From the NCBI GenBank assembly GCA_018813975.1, contig JAHJAQ010000135.1, forward strand, positions 1 to 11,742: a DNA stretch of 11,742 bases, in the 5' to 3' direction. Positions 6,884-11,742 of this stretch are shown piece after piece. The stretch is from Microcaldota archaeon. Lineage in GTDB: Archaea; Iainarchaeota; Iainarchaeia; Iainarchaeales; JAGVWC01. The position numbers were made by a program, and so were the translations under genes. A model generated the notes under the pieces. It was not told the origin of the DNA. It made no database searches and was given only the letters and a program-made list of their open reading frames with translations. Positions within the stretch are counted from its first letter, which is position 1, and every line of letters begins with the position of its first letter.

Positions 6884-8599
6884 TTATTTTAGTTTTTTTC
6901 GTTTCGTTTGTTTCTTTTCTACTTTTTCTTTTTGTTTTTTTTCTTTTTCGTTTTCTTTTTTGATTTCTTCTTCACTCATTTCTTCTGGAGCATTTTCTTG
7001 TTCTGTTTTTGATTCATCTATTTTCAAGCGATGCAATACTATTTGTAATAACTTTTTTTCAATGCTTTCTTTTTTTTCTTTGGTTAGTCCGCTCAATCCA
7101 ATTGCCACTTCAGTAGCGTATTTCATGAATAGTTTTCTTTTTTGTTGTTTTTCTTCTTCTCTTCGTTTCATGGCTACATAGCGGTAAATTTTTCTTCCTG
7201 TTTCCATCAATGCCAAGCGTAGTTCTTCCATGATTTCGTCTTCATCTGCTACGGCTTGTTTGCCGGCTCCGGTGTAAGGGATGTGGACTGATAGCATGTG
7301 AATGAAAATCGTGAGTGGTGCACTATTCACGTCTTTAATGCCGTATCGTCTCCAATCTACGGTTTGAACGGCTTTGGTTATGGCGCAACCGCCCGAATCA
7401 AACAATAATGGAACGCGGTTGGCAAAGCGCATGATCTCTACTTTTTTAACATCGGTTCCTTCATCGTCTTTTCCCATGGTTCGGCCTGCGTTTCCACCAA
7501 ATCCTACGCATGCTTCTACCTGGAATGCAAAACCGCCTTGGTATACTGTTGGTTTTCGTTCTACTACACTCAAGAATTCTGGTTCTACGATTTCTTTCAT
7601 GGATTTCCCAATGCGTTCTTCTCCGATTGGTCTTAATCCATCGGTTCTGGGTGCAATAAATGTAATTTTTTTGAATGTTTTGGTAATTTCTTCTGCTTCT
7701 TCCCATACTAATTTTTTGGGGTCTTTGTTCAAATCAAAGTGGGTATTCTTTTGAATTTCTTCAATGGCTTTTTCTCCCATTCTATCAAAATCGCTTTTGA
7801 GAAAAGCACTTACTTTGCGTGCTTTGGTAATGTGGGTCATTTCTAATAGTTCGTCCACGGTCATACCGTGTGGATGGGGGGGTACTTCGATTGGTTGGTC
7901 CGGAATGTCTTTTGAGGTCCGATTAAAAACGGTTTTAGTGCCGTCTGGTTCTATAAAAGTAATTTTAGTGTGCGGATTGGAAATGGCTGTTCTTCTTAAG
8001 TATTCAAATGGTCCTTGTTCGGATCGTTGGTATTTGATTTCTTTGAACTTGGCTTTTACGGCGGTTCCACTGAATTCTTTTTTGAAATCATCAATCTTGA
8101 TTATTTTGGGTTGGTTGGTTTTACTATCAATGGTTAAGGAAGCTGAAAATGCTTTTTTGCCATTTCCACTAATCACTTGAATGGGTTTTCCTGTGGTTCC
8201 AAGGGCTAGCATGGTAGCACCTGCTGCTCCAATTCCTTGTTGACCGCGTTGTTGTATTCTTCTATGAAACTTGGTTCCTGCTAATAGTTTTCCAAATGCT
8301 TTTCCAACGGTTTCTTCTGTTAGGCCTGGTCCGTTATCTTGAACCATTACCTCGTAATACTCGTTTCCAAGTTCCGTTATTTTTACAGTAATTTCTGGCA
8401 ATACGTGCGCTTCTTCACAGGCATCTAAAGAATTAGTTACATATTCGTGTACAATAGTTGTGAGGGTTCGGATTTTTCCCGTTAACCCTAACATTTGCTT
8501 GTTTTTTTTAAAGAATTCTGCTACACTGTGTTCGCGAAATTCTTTTTGTAATTGTTCTGCGGTTAGTCCTGTTCCATTAGAATTGTTATTGTTTGCCAT
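6884..8599 (-). CDS. top6B: Topoisomerase VI subunit B (ATPase and transducer)
   Basis: A 571-residue GHKL ATPase subunit. The Bergerat fold is clear: HEYVTNSLDA (Asn56), VQDNGPG (88-91) and GQQGIGAAGA (119-128). A helix-two-turn-helix region covers about residues 242-282. The transducer domain ends with IPYTGAGKQAVAD, where Lys447 would contact the ATP gamma-phosphate. The A2B2 enzyme relaxes and decatenates DNA with ATP. The last ~80 residues are a lysine/glutamate-rich tail, low in complexity and probably coiled or disordered. ATG 8599, with AAGGGA upstream, is preferred over an in-frame TTG at 8620 that overlaps the KH gene. The KH stop is ten bases upstream and top6A follows downstream. 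Confidence 0.96.
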   Translation of the reverse strand: MANNNNSNGTGLTAEQLQKEFREHSVAEFFKKNKQMLGLTGKIRTLTTIVHEYVTNSLDACEEAHVLPEITVKITELGNEYYEVMVQDNGPGLTEETVGKAFGKLLAGTKFHRRIQQRGQQGIGAAGATMLALGTTGKPIQVISGNGKKAFSASLTIDSKTNQPKIIKIDDFKKEFSGTAVKAKFKEIKYQRSEQGPFEYLRRTAISNPHTKITFIEPDGTKTVFNRTSKDIPDQPIEVPPHPHGMTVDELLEMTHITKARKVSAFLKSDFDRMGEKAIEEIQKNTHFDLNKDPKKLVWEEAEEITKTFKKITFIAPRTDGLRPIGEERIGKSMKEIVEPEFLSVVERKPTVYQGGFAFQVEACVGFGGNAGRTMGKDDEGTDVKKVEIMRFANRVPLLFDSGGCAITKAVQTVDWRRYGIKDVNSAPLTIFIHMLSVHIPYTGAGKQAVADEDEIMEELRLALMETGRKIYRYVAMKRREEEKQQKRKLFMKYATEVAIGLSGLTKEKKESIEKKLLQIVLHRLKIDESKTEQENAPEEMSEEEIKKENEKEKKQKEKVEKKQTKRKKLK

Positions 8600-8609
8600 A
8601 TTGGTTCCC

Positions 8610-9161
8610 TTAAAATTCAAATTCTTCTTTTTCTATTGGATGGTTTAAAAAGTCATATACTTTGGAATGTCTTGCTCCGTGTAATAGCATTTCAATGGAT
8701 TTTTTGGCTTTGGGAATTTCCCCCAAGTCTCCAATAATGGCAATGGTTTTTCCTTGAACAGAGATAAAACAATTGGTTTTTTCTTCGATTTCGTTCCTGG
8801 CTTTTCCTTGTTTTCCAATTATTCTTCCTCGTTTGGTTTTCAATTCTTTTTCGCTTCCTTTTAACCAATCGGTTAGAGAAATTATTTCGAGTGCATTGTT
8901 TTCATTTAATAACAAAAAAGCGTGCTCGGGAGAAAAACCCCGCGCAATTGCTTTTATAATATTCAAGGCAGTATAAAAACCTGTTGTGTTTTCAATCTTA
9001 CTTTTTATTTCTACTTCTCCTTCTTCGCTGTCCACTATAATTTTGGTTTTGGTTTTTTGTTCAATGTCTTTTTTGGTCGCTCCGTGCTTGCCAATTAGAA
9101 TTGCAATGCGGGCCTTGGGAATGCGCACAAATTCTTGTAATCCAGTCACATGATCACTCAA
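8610..9161 (-). CDS. Archaeal Dim2/Pno1-type KH-domain RNA-binding protein
   Basis: This protein of up to 183 residues has two KH modules. The first contains RIPKARIAILIGKHGATKKDIE with GKHG at 24-27; the second contains RGRIIGKQGKARNEIEEKT with GKQG at 116-119. The end, MLLHGARHSKVYDFL, is typical of the Dim2/Pno1 family. Archaeal Dim2 acts in small-subunit rRNA maturation near the 16S 3' end; yeast Pno1 works with RIO kinases, and a RIO1 kinase gene lies close by. It lies ten bases before top6B. The start is uncertain: TTG 9161 gives the longest form, and GTG 9149, preceded by GAGTGAT, is a good alternative that is four residues shorter. No ATG is available. Confidence 0.88.
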   Translation of the reverse strand: MSDHVTGLQEFVRIPKARIAILIGKHGATKKDIEQKTKTKIIVDSEEGEVEIKSKIENTTGFYTALNIIKAIARGFSPEHAFLLLNENNALEIISLTDWLKGSEKELKTKRGRIIGKQGKARNEIEEKTNCFISVQGKTIAIIGDLGEIPKAKKSIEMLLHGARHSKVYDFLNHPIEKEEFEF

Positions 9162-9212
9162 TTTTTTGTATTTTGTGGTAACAATTCGAGCAAGTAGAGG
9201 GCTCTAAATCTG

Positions 9213-9220
9213 AAAATATA
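9213..9220 (-). promoter_or_regulatory. TATA-like box for the KH-top6B-top6A operon
   Basis: On the minus strand this reads TATATTTT, about 55 bases before the KH start region. Initiation about 25 bases downstream would leave a leader of about 30 bases or more. The only Shine-Dalgarno-like motif in it is GAGTGAT, which fits GTG 9149. Confidence 0.35.
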
Positions 9221-9233
9221 GTGGGTAAAAGGG

Positions 9234-9248
9234 TTTTTAAGGCCTTTT
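9234..9248. repeat. 15-base motif repeated in two divergent intergenic regions
   Basis: TTTTTAAGGCCTTTT occurs here and at 3284-3298, each time between divergently oriented genes and with a palindromic AAGGCCTT core. The first copy contains the TATA box of the toxin-antitoxin operon. Here no start codon lies at the matching distance on either strand, so the role of this copy is unclear. Confidence 0.5.
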
Positions 9249-9287
9249 AGGGTTTTTTGAGCCTGATTTTCAAATCCGTTAGAAACC

Positions 9288-9295
9288 ATTAAATT
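9288..9295 (+). promoter_or_regulatory. TATA box for the two-helix membrane protein gene
   Basis: ATTAAATT is centred about 25 bases before ATG 9317. This supports that start over an in-frame GTG at 9308 and predicts a leaderless transcript. Confidence 0.45.
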
Positions 9296-9316
9296 CTGCT
9301 GTTTAGAGTGTTCTGT

Positions 9317-9838
9317 ATGGCTCAAAAATGGTCTAGCATTTCTTTCAGAGACTTGCCCCCGAAAGTGCAAGAAAAAATCAATGTTATTCTAGCGCATCGT
9401 GCACAGATTGCTCTGCCCACTGTGTTGCTTGGGCTTTCCATTTCAACGCTCAGTGCTTTTGCCGCTCAGCGATGGAACTTAAAAACTGGTTTGATGGTAG
9501 CGGGTGTAGCTACTGTGGGGGGAATTGCCACGTTAAAAAAACACCAGGTCGAGTACATTAAAGAAGAATGGATGCTATATCGGGCGCTTCGGGAAACACC
9601 AACTGCGCGCGTAAAAGAATTACTGAGTGGATTTCCTTTTGTTGTGGTGAATCTAAAAGGGGATTTAGTAGGCAAAAAATGGAGTCCAAAAATTGGTTTT
9701 TTGCCTTTTGGAAGAAGAAGAATTCCCACTAGCACGGAAAGTCTGGTAAAAAGTAAGCAATGGCGAGAAGAACATGCCAAAGCGCAAAGAAAACGAGAAC
9801 AAAAAAAAAGACAGTCTCATAGGGGACTGCGAAAATAG
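9317..9838 (+). CDS. Unknown small membrane protein with a basic C-terminal domain
   Basis: I do not recognise this 173-residue protein. Residues about 29-48 (IALPTVLLGLSISTLSAFAA) and about 55-73 (LKTGLMVAGVATVGGIATL) are two predicted membrane helices joined by a short QRWN turn, which would place both termini on the same side. The remaining ~100 residues are soluble and become strongly basic (REEHAKAQRKREQKKRQSHRGLRK), so cytoplasmic RNA, DNA or acidic-lipid contact is possible. It is transcribed against its neighbours, inside the rio1-KH-top6 neighbourhood. It ends six bases before the convergent RIO1 stop, with a hairpin and T-run as probable terminator. ATG 9317 is chosen over GTG 9308 because of the TATA spacing. 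Start and coding status are fairly safe, function unknown. Confidence 0.7.
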   Translation: MAQKWSSISFRDLPPKVQEKINVILAHRAQIALPTVLLGLSISTLSAFAAQRWNLKTGLMVAGVATVGGIATLKKHQVEYIKEEWMLYRALRETPTARVKELLSGFPFVVVNLKGDLVGKKWSPKIGFLPFGRRRIPTSTESLVKSKQWREEHAKAQRKREQKKRQSHRGLRK

Positions 9839-9846
9839 TTTTTTTT
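9812..9846 (+). terminator. Hairpin plus T8 terminator after the membrane protein gene
   Basis: CAGTCTC pairs with GGGACTG across an ATAG loop (seven pairs, one T-G wobble) within the last codons. Eight Ts follow at 9839-9846. Archaeal termination depends mainly on T-runs. On the other strand the same run is part of the RIO1 gene's 3' end. Confidence 0.45.
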
Positions 9847-10591
9847 ATTTGAATTGTTTAATGGTTTTTTTGGCTTCTTCCATGCTGGTTTGAACGCCTT
9901 GCCTTTGAAAATAGTGTGTGATGTTTTTGATATCTCTTTCAAAAAAGTCTTTTGCGCGGGGATGCGAGGTTAAAACGCTTTGTCCCATATCAATCAAGAT
10001 CATTTCTTCGTTTTGATTTAAAATATTGTATTCGCTCAAATCCGCGTGAATCAGTTTGCTCTTGTATAACAAGTCTGCCATGGCTTTCAAAACAGTTTCA
10101 AAAGCGTTTTCTGGTTCTTGTGCTGGTTTTTCTTTTAACGTGGGGGCTGCAATTCCTTTTTCGCCAATAAATTCCATTACCAGTACATTGTTTTTGAAGG
10201 TTAAGGGTAATGGTGCTTTTACCTTTGCTTGGTTTGCCAATTCGAGGTTTTTGAATTCTTTTCGCGTCCAGGTTTTAACAATCGAATAGCGTTCGTGTTT
10301 TAATGTTTTAAAGCGATTGTCTCCGCGAATATAGTCCATCATATGTTTGAAATCGCTTGTTCTTGTTTTATAAACTTTTACGGCGCGATACTGGTTTGCT
10401 GAACCGCGTGCGCGAAATACGTGGGCTTCTTTTCCTGTGCTCACAATAAACTCGAGTTGTTCAAAATACTTGTTGTCTGCCAGCCCGTGCAAGGTGTGAA
10501 TCGTGCCTTCATCAAATACTTTGGCAATGGTTTTGCGGTGTTCTTCTTTGGGCACTAGTATTTTGAATTCTCGTTCTAGCGTGGATTGCAT
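9845..10591 (-). CDS. rio1: RIO1-type serine/threonine protein kinase
   Basis: The 248-residue protein has the RIO kinase set in order: STGKEAHVF (51-59, nucleotide loop), VKVYK with Lys72, HADLSEYNIL (catalytic Asp184, Asn189), and IDMGQSV (Asp201, metal-binding), then ERDIKNITHYF. The HADLSEYNIL and DMGQSV forms indicate RIO1 rather than RIO2. RIO1 proteins act late in small-subunit maturation, probably mainly as ATPases that trigger release of assembly factors. ATG 10591 is preferred over an in-frame TTG at 10600 because TTTAAA at 10615-10620 is 27 bases upstream, giving a leaderless transcript. The Dim2-like KH gene on the same strand, one gene away, is a likely functional partner. The kinase domain is complete. 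Confidence 0.95.
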   Translation of the reverse strand: MQSTLEREFKILVPKEEHRKTIAKVFDEGTIHTLHGLADNKYFEQLEFIVSTGKEAHVFRARGSANQYRAVKVYKTRTSDFKHMMDYIRGDNRFKTLKHERYSIVKTWTRKEFKNLELANQAKVKAPLPLTFKNNVLVMEFIGEKGIAAPTLKEKPAQEPENAFETVLKAMADLLYKSKLIHADLSEYNILNQNEEMILIDMGQSVLTSHPRAKDFFERDIKNITHYFQRQGVQTSMEEAKKTIKQFK

Positions 10592-10614
10592 ACTACACAA
10601 TAAGGTGAAAGTGG

Positions 10615-10620
10615 TTTAAA
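10615..10620 (-). promoter_or_regulatory. TATA box of rio1, overlapping the upstream gene's stop codon
   Basis: TTTAAA is centred 27 bases before ATG 10591. The TAA that ends the C39-like gene (10618-10616) is contained in this box, so rio1 has its own promoter although the genes are tandem. Confidence 0.5.
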
Positions 10621-11134
10621 TGTGTTTTTTTGGTTCTATGGCGAGCAGATAACCACTAGACTCTAAAATATTGTTATGCCAAGTAAATAGCAAGTCGCTT
10701 TCTTTGATTTGGTGTTTTTTTCCGTCTTTTGGATCATTATACCAGTATTTTCCTTTTTTGTATTTTGTAATCACAATAAAGTGTCCCATTTTGGATGGTT
10801 TTTGGTTGTACAGAATAAACGCGCGTACCGCGAGAATTACTGGAATCTTTTTTTTGAGAAATTTTTGAATATCTTTTTTATCTGGCTTTTTGATTGTGGC
10901 TTTTCCGCACGCCAGCTTTTTGTTATATGAATAGCAGGTTACTTTGAATCCAAGGCTTTTTGCAAATTCCGCGAGTTTAATGGTTCGAACCCCGAATTTT
11001 TTAATACCGCCAATCTGTTTGGTTATTTCGCTGGATGGAATATCCTTGTTGAAATATTGCAATACCATTTGAAGTGCGGTTATACCACAGTTCAATTTGA
11101 CTTGCTTTAGTGTTGGAACGGAGTAGCGTTTCAT
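10616..11134 (-). CDS. C39-like papain-fold protein (putative cysteine peptidase)
   Basis: The 172-residue protein looks like a stand-alone peptidase C39-type domain. Gln11 and Cys16 in KQVKLNCGITALQMVL fit the oxyanion glutamine and the nucleophile. His118 in MGHFIVITKYK and Asp134 in YNDPKDG complete the triad. Classical C39 domains cut double-glycine leaders as part of bacteriocin ABC exporters. Here there is no transporter fusion, no signal peptide and no obvious peptide substrate gene next door. It may be a cytoplasmic peptidase, or a related transglutaminase or amidase. ATG 11134 follows an A/T-rich box at about 11160-11168 by about 28 bases, consistent with leaderless initiation. Domain assignment is good, substrate unknown. 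Confidence 0.78.
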   Translation of the reverse strand: MKRYSVPTLKQVKLNCGITALQMVLQYFNKDIPSSEITKQIGGIKKFGVRTIKLAEFAKSLGFKVTCYSYNKKLACGKATIKKPDKKDIQKFLKKKIPVILAVRAFILYNQKPSKMGHFIVITKYKKGKYWYNDPKDGKKHQIKESDLLFTWHNNILESSGYLLAIEPKKHI

Positions 11135-11157
11135 ATCGAGATATTAGAATGATAACT

Positions 11158-11169
11158 GATTAAAAATAG
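11158..11169. promoter_or_regulatory. A/T-rich box that can serve as TATA on either strand
   Basis: On the minus strand CTATTTTTAATC lies about 28 bases before ATG 11134 of the C39-like gene. On the plus strand GATTAAAAATAG could start a transcript near 11186-11190 that would run through the GC-rich element to the proline-rich gene. Which direction is used cannot be told from sequence. Confidence 0.4.
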
Positions 11170-11178
11170 TTTTTAGAC

Positions 11179-11282
11179 GGGCAGATTATTGAGTAAGCCC
11201 GGTTGGACGGGAAGGGTACCTCCCCTTCGTCCCGCTTGTGGGCAACCGTCCGGTCGCTTTGCCATTGGCGGCTAATCTACCC
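11179..11282. ncRNA. Candidate structured RNA, GC-rich, class unknown
   Basis: These 104 bases are about 60% GC by my count, in surroundings far richer in A and T. The ends pair over ten positions: GGGUAGAUUA with UAAUCUGCCC on the minus strand. The single G-U wobble there becomes a C-A mismatch on the plus strand, which favours minus-strand transcription. Inside, AAGC-GA-CCGG pairs with CCGGGCUU around a long hairpin (GGACG/CGUCC and AAGGG/CCCUU), and GCC/GGC can form a small second arm, giving a three-way junction. A minus-strand A/T box at 11302-11312 lies about 26 bases from 11281. I find no tRNA T-loop, 5S, SRP or RNase P signature. It could also be a leader of either flanking gene. Confidence 0.45.
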
Positions 11283-11301
11283 CTCTTACCACCAGTGTGG
11301 G

Positions 11302-11312
11302 ATAAATAAATA
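11302..11312 (-). promoter_or_regulatory. Possible TATA box for the structured RNA candidate
   Basis: On the minus strand this reads TATTTATTTAT. Its centre is about 26 bases from the start of the terminal stem at 11282, the normal archaeal spacing. The A/T-rich sequence may instead simply be the leader of the proline-rich gene. Confidence 0.3.
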
Positions 11313-11327
11313 TTAGGAGAATAGAAT

Positions 11328-11742
11328 ATGGCTGAAATAAAAGCAGGCGAAACTGAAGTCATGGAGAAGGTAGCCGAAGAAGTGGCTGCGAGGGCTGCTG
11401 AACCAGCGGAGCCTCCAGCACCTCCTCCGACACCGCCTCCGACACCGGATGAGCCACCAGAAGCACCACCTGAAACAACAGATGTGGTCAGGACAGTGGT
11501 GGCTCAAATCAACAAACCTGTAGATGGCACACTCAAGACCCCTACCACGATAGATGCTCAGAAGGCGAGGGAGGCAGAAGCAACAGCAGGTAAAGCACCA
11601 CACACTATTACGTGGTGGAATGCTCAGTTGTTGAAGGACTATAATCTGCGGGTGGAGACCCCGACTTATGCTCCGGGGTATGTCCCTGGACAAGTAGGCA
11701 TAATAAAGAAACCACCAGAGCCACCAGTAGTAGAGCCACCGA
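11328..11742 (+). CDS. Proline-rich protein of unknown function (C-terminus beyond window)
   Basis: The frame is open from ATG 11328 to the window edge, 138 codons. AGGAG at 11315-11319, eight bases before the ATG, is the clearest ribosome binding site in the window. Residues 1-24 are an acidic helix (MAEIKAGETEVMEKVAEEVA). Residues 25-50 are proline-rich (PAEPPAPPPTPPPTPDEPPEAPP), made partly by a 12-base direct repeat at 11424-11435 and 11436-11447. A more ordinary stretch follows (TITWWNAQLLKDYNLRVETPTY), then more prolines. There is no signal peptide or membrane helix in view. Codon choice (GCT, CCG, GAG, AGG, CTC) and GC content differ from every other gene here, which suggests recent acquisition or unusual selection. 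I do not recognise a family. The antisense open frame looks like a shadow. Confidence 0.65.
   Translation, partial: MAEIKAGETEVMEKVAEEVAARAAEPAEPPAPPPTPPPTPDEPPEAPPETTDVVRTVVAQINKPVDGTLKTPTTIDAQKAREAEATAGKAPHTITWWNAQLLKDYNLRVETPTYAPGYVPGQVGIIKKPPEPPVVEPP

Noticed and set aside
6846..7181. Plus-strand hydrophobic frame (phenylalanine/serine-rich) opposite the end of top6B
   Set aside because: It is the complement of the Lys/Glu-rich coding of top6B; AAA/GAA codons read backwards give TTT/TTC.
9158..9370. Minus-strand frame of 70 codons upstream of the KH gene
   Set aside because: Overlaps the start of the membrane protein gene and the promoter region, has no recognisable domain and no start signals.
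11179..11282. Possible tRNA, 5S rRNA, SRP RNA or RNase P RNA
   Set aside because: No T-loop, anticodon arm or CCA-type end, no 5S CCGAAC-type loop, no SRP GGAAG-type or RNase P conserved blocks on either strand. Size and fold alone do not place it.
11179..11282. Miniature transposon with terminal inverted repeats
   Set aside because: The ends do form a ten-base inverted repeat, but no target-site duplication is seen at the flanks and the interior is highly paired, so an RNA explains it better.
11313..11693. Open minus-strand frame of 126 codons opposite the proline-rich gene
   Set aside because: Cys/Arg/Ser-rich product without family features and no ribosome site; it is the mirror of a GC-rich, repeat-containing coding strand with a good AGGAG start.
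1..11742. CRISPR array, insertion sequence or tRNA gene anywhere in the window
   Set aside because: No regularly spaced repeats, transposase, integrase or tRNA pattern was found on reading both strands.

Overview
The window looks like part of an AT-rich archaeal chromosome. The archaeal markers are both subunits of topoisomerase VI, a RIO1 kinase, a Dim2/Pno1-type KH protein, an HTH_10 (bacterio-opsin-activator type) regulator, an M42 aminopeptidase, and TATA boxes about 25-29 bases before many start codons. Compact packing, small proteins and stand-alone PEP-mobile-domain proteins suggest a DPANN-type lineage, but the window alone does not settle this.

Layout. 1-3163 (minus): a probable operon of a UPF0173-like metallo-beta-lactamase hydrolase followed by two tandem paralogues ending in a phosphohistidine swivel domain. 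The second copy is cut by the window edge, and the two genes share ATGA. 3315-4011 (plus): a VapBC-like toxin-antitoxin pair. 4006-4653 (minus): an HTH_10 regulator that overlaps the toxin tail to tail. 4741-5763 (plus): an M42 aminopeptidase. 5760-9161 (minus): KH protein, topoisomerase VI B, then topoisomerase VI A. The A-subunit frame is interrupted by one in-frame TAA. 9317-9838 (plus): an unknown two-helix membrane protein inserted between the KH gene and the RIO1 kinase (9845-10591, minus). 10616-11134 (minus): a small C39-like papain-fold protein. 11179-11282: a GC-rich segment that folds well, a candidate structured RNA. 11328 to the end (plus): the start of a proline-rich protein with richer GC and different codon use.

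How it fits together. rio1, the KH gene, top6B and top6A form a ribosome-biogenesis plus topoisomerase neighbourhood that I recall as recurrent in archaea. Here it is broken by an opposite-strand gene. Many transcript-leading genes fit leaderless initiation, and operon-internal genes carry Shine-Dalgarno motifs, which helped choose several starts. The points most worth checking are the stop codon in top6A, the GC-rich RNA candidate, and the tandem swivel-domain proteins that lack ATP-grasp and PEP-barrel domains.
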